Source: Ophiodon elongatus
Lineage: Eukaryota; Chordata; Actinopteri; Perciformes; Hexagrammidae
Direction: 5' to 3'
DNA length: 64,000 bases
Assembly: GCA_016806645.1 (NCBI GenBank)
Contig: JACSYO010000415.1
Span: 4,645,001 to 4,709,000, forward strand
The notes under the pieces were generated by a model. The model saw nothing but the letters and a program-made list of their open reading frames with translations. It was not told where the DNA came from and did no database searches. A program made the translations under genes and the position numbers. Of this stretch, positions 45,601 through 55,400 are shown in pieces. Every line of letters starts with the position of its first letter. Position 1 is the first letter of the stretch.

Positions 45601-47915
45601 AATTTATAAATGAAACCGTCTGTACATTAACTTTGTTGGCATTATGTTGAAGTTTGATTGATTCCATAAGGTTGAAAAATGGAACGAAATAGGGACACCA
45701 CACAAGGCCACTCCTCACTCAGCTGTTACAATCTAAACTTTCTATCTCTGTTTGAATCCAGATGTTGTCAAACAAAGAACTGAGCATGTAGGTTAGTAAC
45801 TCACCGCTGATGGAGAGGTTTATTTGACCACTGGTGGCATTACTGACGGGGTTGGACACACGACATCTGAATGGCCCCTGGTCGTAGCGGGTCACATTTA
45901 TAGTGAGAGTGGAGCCTCCATCAGTGAGCTGAACTCTCTCACTGGCTGTAACCTCAGAGCTGCTGTTGAGCCAGAGGAAAGAGAGAGAGGATCCAGAGGA
46001 GGAGCAGGACAGACGGACAGAGCTGTCCTCCACCAAGTCTGTGCTGCTGGCGGTTGCCATGACATCGGAAACTCGCTCTGTGGATGAAAAACAAAATGGT
46101 TTTACATTTGCCACCACATGAAGGTAAAGTAGAAGGAAACCCTGCAGCGGCTGAGAATTAATCTATAATCTTATAATGAGATGTTGAGTGGCTGCACATT
46201 GAAAGTTTACAGTACTGGCATTGAATTAACTCAGTGATATTTTCAAACTGTACCTTAAGGTGGTTGTTCTTTCAAACACATTTTCAATATCATGTAGTTC
46301 TATTTAACACCCTGTGACCTGAACACAGTAGGACCATAAAACGTCTATCAATGTATTTTTATTGATTGTATTAACTAGCTACACATGAAAAGCAAATTAA
46401 GGCAGGACAGTTGTGTAGCAAAGTATTTAAGTTTACAGGTGTATCTAAAAGATGGTAAACACAGTGTTTACATTACATGTATCTTAACATATTGTTGATA
46501 TCAGTGCTTAGAGTCATACAACTAAAAATAGGAATAATGCTCATTGGCATCAGTGTTCAAGTGAAATTATTCAAATTGCATTGTTACTGTATGACTTATA
46601 GACTTTAAATTTCATTATCAGTGAGAAACCATCCCATAATTTGAATAGAGAAGTAAATTGAGCAGAACAGTTTATTCTTGACCTTGGAAACAGTAGTTTG
46701 ACAAAAAAGAAATGTTTACTTAAAGTTGACTTACTTGATTTTTCCTTGCTTGTTTGTTTTGTCTCAGTATCAAATAATTATCATTGTGTCATTAAGTAAT
46801 AATATAATCTGAATTCTGTTTTAGCTAGTATGTTTTGAACAGATCTCATTTCAAACCACTCGACACCTAAACACAATTATTTATTTATTACTCAACTGTC
46901 ATGCATAATCTCCACCCAGAACTGAAAGCAAAGCAACGTGTGAAATTTGCTCACCATATACATCCAGTCTTGTTTTCCCATTCTTCGGTAGTTCTCCAAC
47001 TGGAGTAATGATAACGATGTATTCTCCACTGTCATTACGAGTCAGATTCCTGAGCTCCAGAGATCCAGTAGACATGAAGAAAGTGACCCTGCCTTCGTAC
47101 TCTGGTGAAGTTAAGTTGTTAACATTGAAATATATTATATTCGTAACACCAAATGTCCAATGCACTGATTGAAATGGTTTCTCTGGTGGAGTCATTGTTG
47201 TGGTGAACATCACTGTCTCTCCCACAGCTGCTTTCAGAGCGTCTGGCAACACACCAGATCCTTCGGTCAAACCTGGAGGAAACATTTACAGGTCTGAGAG
47301 GAACTCAAATTAATTGTGGAGATTGAAAAATCGGCCACTGTGACGACATCCGTAATCATAATCCAAAAGAAAAACACAAAAACTATTGTTTCCATAATAT
47401 ATAGATGTCTATCTATTGAAAACAAACAAGCAATGAAGTTACGGTGGTTGGTTTCAATCTTAAGCATTTGAAGTAAACAACATTTTTAGACCACATTATG
47501 GAACTGACGTCGAACAACGTGAACCATTTAGGGAGAGACTAGTGGGCCAATTATCTATCAGAAGAGCCAGTTTAATATTAGTCATCTTGATCTATCATAC
47601 ACTTTCCAATAAAGCTACACTTTCAATCAGATTTTTATTTATATAAATTTATTTATTTTTACACATATTTCCTAAAGCACAGGCATGAGAGACAACTATA
47701 TACTGTACGTAAAAAGATTTGTTTCAGGACTCAAGTTACTTTTTATAGTTATGCGTGTGGTCGGCTGTCCATGCTGCTATCGAGTCACAAAAGAATACAG
47801 AAACAGGGGAACTTTGACAAATAAGTTAATCATCCCTTTTATCTGCTGTATCATGTGGTAAGAGCTCACCTGAGATGGCCACCAGGATGATGAAGCCTAT
47901 CACAGCTATTTCCAT
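36208..47915 (-). CDS. CL5: CEACAM-like transmembrane protein with proline-rich/YENT tail
   Basis: Predicted 825 residues. Exons in gene order: leader 47870..47915; V 46955..47272; Ig 45805..46077, 43757..44029, 43138..43404, 41576..41851, 41134..41400, 39935..40207, 39549..39797; TM 38410..38524; cytoplasmic 36857..36888, 36726..36743, 36421..36438, 36208..36260. The 2478-bp sum is in frame and all donors and acceptors are GT-AG. The ectodomain has one more C-type domain than CL4. The tail carries KAPPPSK and two KPPPSE units, then VYENTSMIYENT (Y815, Y822), suited to SH3/SH2 adaptor binding rather than ITIM signalling (inference). An alternative terminal TM exon is at 37263..37369. Head-to-head with CL6 across about 1.5 kb. 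Confidence 0.76.
36311..36387. repeat. GT/TA microsatellite between CL5 tail exons
   Basis: Counterpart of 22861..22938. Confidence 0.9.
36421..36438 (-). CDS. CL5 18-bp microexon, copy 2 (KPPPSE)
   Basis: Counterpart of 22971..22988, with the same acceptor and donor. Confidence 0.6.
36493..36693. repeat. Long TA/CA compound microsatellite between CL5 microexons
   Basis: Counterpart of 23043..23242, here lying between two copies of the 18-bp microexon. Confidence 0.9.
36726..36743 (-). CDS. CL5 18-bp microexon, copy 1 (KPPPSE), extra relative to CL4
   Basis: Acceptor TTTTGTTGCCTAG, exon and GTAAAGG donor repeat those of 36421..36438. The duplicated unit is microexon plus neighbouring TA tract (36795..36822). 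CL4 has only one such microexon. Confidence 0.6.
36795..36822. repeat. TA microsatellite next to the extra microexon
   Basis: Short pure TA run, the flank of the third repeat unit in the tail region. Confidence 0.85.
36857..36888 (-). CDS. CL5 first cytoplasmic exon (NNMKAPPPSK)
   Basis: Counterpart of 23278..23309; phase 2 in, phase 1 out. Confidence 0.6.
37263..37369 (-). CDS. CL5 alternative terminal transmembrane exon
   Basis: Same as 23684..23790: phase 1 acceptor, one hydrophobic segment, YYIYKKY and stop. Confidence 0.55.
38410..38524 (-). CDS. CL5 transmembrane exon 1
   Basis: Same protein sequence as the CL4 TM exon; phase 1 in, phase 2 out. Confidence 0.7.
42518..42858. repeat. 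Dispersed teleost repeat in CL5 intron
   Basis: Second copy of 28940..29280. Confidence 0.5.
43028..43042 (-). pseudogene. 15-bp Ig-exon relic with both splice sites (CL5)
   Basis: Same sequence as 29450..29464. Confidence 0.45.
44359..44864 (+). mobile_element. LINE 3' fragment (C-terminal part of the ORF)
   Basis: About 118 codons are open: SQLRWFGHLIRMPPGRLP, then GRRPRGRPR, WRDYISQLAWERLGIP, ending LLPPRPDPG and stop, followed by GGATAAGCGGAGGAAAATGG. This is the C-terminal end and 3' tail of a fish non-LTR retrotransposon; the clade is not assigned. It is 5'-truncated and replaces about 85 bp of the intron sequence found in other copies. Confidence 0.8.
45108..45450. repeat. Dispersed teleost repeat, inner copy
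   Basis: Third copy of 28940..29280, inside the block that was internally duplicated in the CL5 unit. Confidence 0.5.
45450..45478 (-). pseudogene. Deleted I-type Ig exon, acceptor retained (CL5 inner block)
   Basis: Acceptor CCTACATGCAG and the first codons (GP) of an I-type exon are followed directly by intron sequence (GTTGATGTGACTTATTGC). Almost the entire Ig exon present at 43138..43404 has been deleted. It should be skipped. Confidence 0.7.
45805..46077 (-). CDS. CL5 extra C-type Ig exon
   Basis: ERVSDVMATASSTD..., SVRLSCSSSGSSLSFLWLN, RYDQGPFRCRVSNPV; phase 1-1. Nearly identical to 43757..44029, so it arose by recent internal duplication. The last base before the donor is G instead of T, changing the junction residue. 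Confidence 0.75.
46458..46690. other. CL5-specific intron segment
   Basis: Present only in the CL5 copy of the V-C intron; CL4 and CL6 join GATGGTAA directly to CAGTAGTTTG/CAGTGTTTG. It may be ancestral sequence lost in the CL4/CL6 lineage or an insertion. No repeat recognised. Confidence 0.5.
46955..47272 (-). CDS. CL5 V-type Ig exon
   Basis: Same length as in CL4 and CL6 but with more substitutions (TMTPP, HWTFGVTN, TSPEYEGRVTFF, IVIITPVGELPKNG). The donor GTGAGC is intact. No cysteines in the domain. Confidence 0.78.
47870..47915 (-). CDS. CL5 leader exon
   Basis: MEIAVIGFIILVAIS with phase 1 GTGAGC donor. It is closer to the CL2 leader (METSVILLVILGAIS) than to MDILPLLCTLAVAFT of CL4 and CL6. 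Confidence 0.72.
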
Positions 47916-49398
47916 TTCTTCTGCAGTACCAAGAGACAAGAGAAGAGGGATCCCACTCCTTCACTTTGCCTTTGCTAATTTTAGAATATTGAGTGCTGAT
48001 TTCCCTATTTGAAGGTAGTACAAGGAAGTACTGTCAGTGGGGTTTTCCCATCATCATCATTCCTCTGAAAGGTCCAGATACCTGCACTCTAGTTGATAAT
48101 TAACAATGTTCACAAAACAAAACGTTCAAAACGAATGATAATTCCAGTAGTTTTTGCGAAGGAGTTAGAATTGATGTCCAAAGAGCAACAACTTCCTCAG
48201 TTTGACATCATTAAACAGTCATGGGTTTATTCAGACGCCCTATTTTAGATATGGATTTTTGCTCTGAGGTGGCAACATTACAATCGATACTTTAGTCCCG
48301 TTAGGTTGCTGATGGCAAGACACAATCATTGTTCACAAATGATTTGATAAATAACACAGTGTCCTGTGATGAAGTCATACAGTGTGTGGCATGTTGTAGT
48401 TCTATTGTTTTAGGTATTGTTTATCATACTAAAGTCTCTGTGGGAATGTTAATATGTTGTTCGGTTGGATGGTCCACCACTTTGGTTTGGACTAAAAACT
48501 ATTTTATGAAAACTGTTTGATGGATTGATGTCAAATTGAAAGTTTAAATTGTCTACAGACATTCATGGCACCCAGAGAATGAAGACATACACACACAGAC
48601 TGGGTGATCCTCCGACTCTCCTCTTCTACCACCATGAGGTTGACATTTTATTTATATTTTTAGTCAAATATCTTAATTACTGTTTGATGGACTGTCATAA
48701 CATTTGGCCGAGATCGCCTGACTTTTCTTCTTGCAGGTCAAACTTTTCAATTATCCTGTGAAATTTCTCAAGATAACCATGATGCATTGCAACAAAATGA
48801 GGTTTAAAAAAATAAAAAATGTTCAAATGCAAATCAACATAAAATACAAGCAGACAAACAAAATGAAAGGCAAAAGGTCATAAAAGCTGAATTAATCTTA
48901 AGAAACTAACTAAAGGTTTTTCTATTCATGATGTCACTCAATGATTCAAACATTCATGGATGTATTTAATGATGCCTACTGATCCTCAACATTTTGTTTT
49001 TATTTCTCCTTTAATTACTTAAAAGATGTCTTCTTCCACCCTGACTCAGATACATCATGTGTAATCTTATTGTTGTTGACAAAAATTTGTATTTAATTAT
49101 TAATTAATTATTAGTATGAATGAATTATACTATGAAATGAACAGTAGTATTCACGTCTCATTTCCCTTCGGCATGTCAATAAAACACATTTCCACCGCTA
49201 GAGGGAGACGTCGAGAAGCTTTAGGTCATGACTGCAGCTCAGTGGGTTTATCTCGAGAAACAGACACTTTGTAACTCCACAGCTCTTCGTTTACTGACTC
49301 GTATAATTAGAGCTGCCGGAGGCTCACATTTATTACGACAGTCAACGTTTGATGAGTGACAGTTCCCTCAGCTGTTTATGTCTCACAAAGGGAGATCA
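47916..49398. promoter_or_regulatory. Head-to-head spacer between CL5 and CL6
   Basis: The two start codons point outwards from this 1.48-kb stretch, so it must hold both promoters. No exon inside. About 48450 to 48760 is a dispersed fish repeat (GACATTCATGGCACCCAGAG, CCACCATGAGGTTGACATTT). Nearest CL6 is a conserved non-repeat segment (49180 to 49398), shared with CL4, containing TTTACTGACTCG. I see no convincing TATA box. Confidence 0.5.
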
Positions 49399-49444
49399 AT
49401 GGATATTTTACCTTTACTTTGTACACTCGCTGTGGCTTTCACAG
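49399..49444 (+). CDS. CL6 leader exon
   Basis: MDILPLLCTLAVAFT then GTAAGA, same as CL4. The first ATG after the short GGGAGATCA leader is in frame with the V exon. Confidence 0.78.
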
Positions 49445-52400
49445 GTAAGAATCTTGTTTTTAAAAGTGTTATATTCTTCTGCTGTCAGTATCAAAAATAC
49501 ATTTGCTAAACTTCAGAAAATCGTTGAATTGTTGAAATGTTGTCAGAAAGGTGCCCTGATGTTGAGATCGCTATGATGCTTTTGTGACTCGATAGCAGCA
49601 TGGACAGCCGACCACACGCATAACTATAAAAAGTGACTTGAGTGCTGAAACAAATCTTTTTACGTACAGTATATAGTTGTCTCTCATGCCTGTGCTCTAG
49701 GAAATATGTGTAAAAATAAATAAATTTATATAAATAAAAATCTGATTAAAAGTGTAGCTTTATTGGAAAGTGTATGATAGCTCAAGATGACTAATATTAA
49801 ACTGGCTCTTCTGATAGATAATTGGCCCACTAGTCTCTCCCTAAATGGTTCACGTTGTTCGACGTCAGTTCCATAATGTGGTCTAAAAATGTTGTTTACT
49901 TCAAATGCTTAAGATTGAAACCAACCACCGTAACTTCATTGCTTGTTTGTTTTCAATAGATAGACATCTCTATATTATGGAAACAATAGTGTTTGTGTTT
50001 TTCTTTTGGATTATGATTACGGATGTCTACACAGTGGCCGATTTTTCAATCTCCACAATTAATTTGAGTTCCTCTCAGACCTGTAAATGTTTCCTCCAGG
50101 TTTGACCGAAGGATCTGGTGTGTTGCCAGACGCTCTGAAAGCAGCTGTGGGAGAGACAGTGATGTTCACCACAACAGTGACTCCACCAGAGAAACCATTT
50201 CAATCAGTGCATTGGATATTTGGTTTAACGAATATAATATATTTCAATGTTAACAACTTAACTGCACCAGAGTACGAAGGCAGGATCACTCTCTTCATGT
50301 CTACTGGATCTCTGGAGCTCAGGAATCTGAATCGTAATGACATTGGAGAATACGAGGTTTCCATTAATCCAGCTGGAGAACTACCGAAGAAAGGGAAAAC
50401 AAGACTGGATGTATATGGTGAGCAAATTCCACACGTTGCTTCGCTTCCAATCTGAGTGGAGATTATGCATGACAGTTGAGTAATAAATAAATAATTGTGT
50501 TTAGGTGTCGAGTGGTTTGAAATGAGATCTGTTTAAAACATACTAGCTAAAACAGAATTGAGATTATGTTATTACATAATGACACAATGATAATTATTTG
50601 ATACTAAGACAAAACAAACAAGCAAGAAAAAAACAAGTAAATTAACTTTAAGTAAACATTTATTATTTGTCAAACACTGTTACCATCTTTTAGATACACC
50701 AATATACTCAAATACTTTCATACACAACTGTCCTGACTTAATTTGCTTTTCATGTGTAGCTCTTTGAGACAATCAATAAAGATACATTGATCGACGTTTT
50801 ATGGTCATACTGTGTTAAGGTCATAGGGTGTTAAATAGAACTACATGATATTGAAAATGTGTTTGAAAGAACAATCACCTTAAGGTACAGTTTGAAAATA
50901 TCACTGAGTTAATTCAATGCCAGTACTGTAAACTTTCAATGTGCAGCCATTCAACATCTCATTATAAGATTATAGATTAATTCTCATCCGCTGCAGGGTT
51001 TCCTTCTACTGTACCTCCATGTGGTGGCAAATGTAAAACCATTTTGTTTTTCATCCACAGAGCGAGTTTCCGATGTCATGGCAACCGCCAGCAGCACAGA
51101 CTTGGTGGAGGACAGCTCTGTCCGTCTGTCCTGCTCCTCCTCTGGATCCTCTCTCTCTTTCCTCTGGCTCAACAGCAGCTCTGAGGTTACAGCCAGTGAG
51201 AGAGTTCAGCTCACTGATGGAGGCTCCACTCTCACTATAAATGTGACCCGCTACGACCAGGGGCCATTCAGATGTCGTGTGTCCAACCCCGTCAGTAATG
51301 CCACCAGTGGTCAAATAAACCTCTCCATCAGCGGTGAGTTACTAACCTACATGCTCAGTTCTTTGTTTGACAACATCTGGATGCAAACAGAGATAGAAAG
51401 TTTAGATTGTAACAGCTGAGTGAGGAGTGGCCTTGTGTGGTGTCCCTATTTCGTTCCATTTTTCAACCTTATGGAATCAATCAAACTTCAACATAATGCC
51501 AACAAAGTTAATGTACAGACGGTTTCATTTATAAATTGTGTATTGCAGGCTTGTTCTGTTACATTTCTTTGAACAGACGTTTCTTTTTTTCTGCTGACTT
51601 GATATATGATGATGAAGTTGTGCATACCAACCTTTTGCTGTTGTTTTCCCCTACATGCAGATGGCCCAGTTGATGTGACTTATTGCATTTATTCTCAGAC
51701 TCTTTTAGACTCTCTTTTTGAAAAGTCCATCTTCCTTTTTATTGAGTTGCTTTTCAGTGTAGACATTTGTTGCAAATGCTGGAATAGCAACTTATACCTC
51801 AGGATTTCCTGCCATTGAATCAGGCTTTCACCATCTGGGATGTGTGTGTGCATTTGTAGATGTCCTCTCTCTGGAATGACCTGTGATTGCTCAAAGTCTC
51901 CCGTCACTAGGTTTTCTAGAGCCTTAAAACAGAGCCAAGAGGAGGTGCAGAAGTCTAGTTTTCTCTCAGACCACTTGTATCACAATATGCTAAAAATTTA
52001 TTTTGGATATTTTTCCCAATGACACCAAAAAGAAAAAAAGAAACCTGTCTACCCCAGCTGTAAATTGAAAAGGTTGTATTTAGCATTTGTGGAACAAAAA
52101 GAACAGTACAAATATACTTTTGAGCTGAAAATACATCTGCAATTGTTGATTGTACAGAGACTACTGAGGCTCAGAAAGAAAAATGTTTGAGGTCATACAA
52201 AAATACTTCTCGGAGTGGCCAGTAACAAAGCAAAAGTTGTGATTAGAAAATATGACTAATACACAAACTGAGGACATCCATTTTCCTCCGCTTATCCGGG
52301 GTCGGGTTGCGGTGGCAGCAGGCCCAGCAGGCTGACCCAGGCTTCCCTCTCACCCGCAACACGTTCCAGCTCGTTCTGGGGGATCCCGAGGCGTTCCCAG

Positions 52401-55400
52401 GCCAGCTGGGAGATATAATCCCTCCAGCGTGTCCTGGGTCTTCCCCGGGGCCTCCTACCAGTTGTGCGTGCCTGGAAAACCTCTAACGGGAGGCGTCCAG
52501 GAGGCATCCTGATCAGATGCCCGAACCACCTCAGCTGACTCCTTTCGATACGAAGGAGTAGCGCCTCAACTCCAAGTTCCCTCCTGATGTCCGAGCTCCT
52601 TACCCTATCTCTAAGGCTGAGCCCGGCCATCCTACGGAGAAAACTCATTTCGGCCGCTTGTATCCGAGACCTCGTTCTTTCGGTCGCGACCCAGAGTTCA
52701 TGACCATAGGTGAGGGTCGGAACGTAGACCGCCCAGTAAATTGCCTTCCGGCTCAGCTCCTCTTCACCAAGACGATCCGATAACTTGTAAGTTTAACGGT
52801 TGTGTTCATAAGGTGAATGTGGTTATAGATGATTAGGTAAAATAAACAAGGTACGGTTAGCAAACACTTGTTAAATATTGCACCAAGCACTGGACAACGG
52901 ATAGTATATGATAAACAAAGTAAACATTCCTGTGACAACGTGTCTATGTCCAACTCACATACAAACCTTTAACGTCTAGTCATTATTATTTATCATAGTA
53001 TCATTAACATGGGATTCCTATCCACTCTCCACATTGCTCCACTCTACTGAACAATGTGCCCTTGGCCAAGAAAGGTGGTCAGTAAAAATATTTTTATTTT
53101 TCACCAACAGTGCCAATTTCCAATGTCATGGCAACCGCCAGCAGCACAGACTTGGTGGAGGACAGCTCTGTCCGTCTGTCCTGCTCCTCCTCTGGATCCT
53201 CTCTCTCTTTCCTCTGGCTCAACAGCAGCTCTGAGGTTACAGCCAGTGAGAGAGTTCAGCTCACTGATGGAGGCTCCACTCTCACTATAAATGTGACCCG
53301 CTACGACCAGGGGCCATTCAGATGTCGTGTGTCCAACCCCGTCAGTAATGCCACCAGTGGTCAAATAAACCTCTCCATCAGCTGTGAGTTACTAACCTAC
53401 ATGCTCAGTTCTTTTTTTGACAACATCTGGATGCAAACAGAGATAGAAAGTTTAGATTGTAACAGCTGAGTGAGGAGTGGCCTTGTGTGTTGTATTTTGT
53501 CCCTATTGTAATGTCCAAAGTATTAGAAACACATTTTTCAACCTTATGGAATCAATCAAACTTCAACATAATGCCAACAAAATTATTGTACGGACGGTTT
53601 CATTTAGAAATTGTGTATTGCAGGCTTGTGTTACATTTCTTTGAACAGACGTTTCTTTTTTTCTGCTGACTTGATATATGATAATGAAGTTGTGCATACT
53701 AACCTTTTGCTGTTGTTTTCCCCTACATGCAGATGGCCCAGAAAATGTTATTCTGACAATATCACCGTCACAAGAATACTATGACGAAGGATCAAACATC
53801 AGACTGTCTTGCTCAGCAGACTCCAGACCTGATGCCCATTTTATGTGGCTTCTGAATGGAGACCTGCAGTCTGATACTGGACCAGAGCTCAGTCTGATGA
53901 ACAGTCAGGAGAGTCAGAGTGGAAACTACAGCTGTCGGGCCTTTAACAACAAAACCCTGATAAATAAAACGTCTCTGCCCTCAGTTGTTTCCATATTGGG
54001 TAAGTTTGAATTAAGAGGTTTATTGGATATAATAGTGAAGGGTCAGAAAGATGTCACTTACAGTAAGTGTACTCTTGCATAATTTGTATTGCAGCCATCT
54101 CTGTACTGAGTGAGTTTCAACGAAAGATTTTTTCTAAAGAAATATGGATACAAAAAAAGATGAGTTATGTACCTGTGATGGTATCAGATGGAACTTTCTT
54201 AAAGCTGCAGTTTTCTGGAAAAAAGACCCCTCGATTTCTGAAACACTTTGTCGATATTGACGTGACTTATTGCATTTATTCTCAGACTCTTTTAGACTCT
54301 CTTTTTGAAAAGTCCGTCTTCCTTTTTATTGAGTTGCTTTTCAGCAAGGTTGTATTTAGCATTTGTGGAACAAAAAGAACAATACATACATACTTTTGAG
54401 CTGAAAATACGTCTGTAATTGTTGATTGTACAGAGACAACTCGAGGCTCGGAAAGAAAAATTTTTGAGGTCGTACAAAAATACTTCTCGGAGTGGCCAGT
54501 AACAAAGCAAAAGTTGCGATTCGAAAATATGACTAATACACAAACTGAGGACAGTTATAGTTAAACACATTCACCATGTAAATGCACTTAACTTTGATAA
54601 TGAAACTGACATTTGGTTTGATTGTTAGGCATTAACTTGCAAGTTTAACGGTTGTGTTCATAAGGTGAATGTGGTCATAGATGATTAGGTAAAATAAACA
54701 AGGTACGGTTAGCAAACACTGGTTAAATATTGCACCAAGCACTAGACAACGGATAGTATATGATAAACAAAGTAAACATTCCTGTGACTACATGTCTATG
54801 TCCAACTCACATACAAACCTTTAACGTCTAGTCATTATTATTTATCATAGTTTCATTAAATGGGATTCATTTCCATTCTCCACATTGCTCCACTCTACTG
54901 AACAATGTGCCCTTGGCCAAGAAAGGTGGTCAGTATAAAACCACTATGTTTTTCACCCACAGCGCGTGTTGCCAATGTTGTGGTAACTTCAAACACAACA
55001 GACATGTTGGAGTACAGTACTGTCCGTCTGTCCTGCTCCTCTTCTGGATTATTCCTCTCTTTCCTCTGGCTGAACAGCAGCTCTGAGATTAAAGAAAGTG
55101 ACAGAGTTCATCTCACTGATGGAGGCTCCACTCTCACTATAGTCAGTGTGACCCGCTATGACCAGGCACCATTCAGGTGTCAAGTGTTTAATCCTGTAAG
55201 CAATGGCACCAGCGGTCCAGTAAACCTCTCCATCAACTGTGAGTTATTGACTTATATGTGCTGACTCTTTATCCAGCACCATATGCATGCATGCTTCAAA
55301 GTTGATGTTACAGTATAATGAGGCTTCACACCGAAAGAAGCTGCATGTCCTGTAACACTTTCTTTTGGTGATTCTTTTTTATTTTTCTACTCCTCATATG

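Larger units (their letters stand above)
34432..47790. repeat. Segmental duplication, unit 2 (CL5 unit)
   Basis: Tandem copy of 19632..32930. Compared with unit 1 it gains an inner block 44.03 to 46.1 kb (extra C exon, dispersed repeat and LINE fragment), an extra 18-bp tail microexon, and a 230-bp segment at 46458..46690. Confidence 0.9.
37961..47790. repeat. Palindrome, left arm
   Basis: Reverse complement of 49585..58450. Many landmark pairs share a midpoint near 48570 (LINE fragment, inner C exon), drifting to about 48408 further out because the right arm has deletions. Sequence between the arms at matching exons differs by only scattered bases. Confidence 0.9.

Noticed and set aside
54067..54399. 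110-codon frame downstream of the CL6 I-type exon
   Set aside because: Runs through the exon relic, intron and a deletion scar; no domain. Treated as intron.
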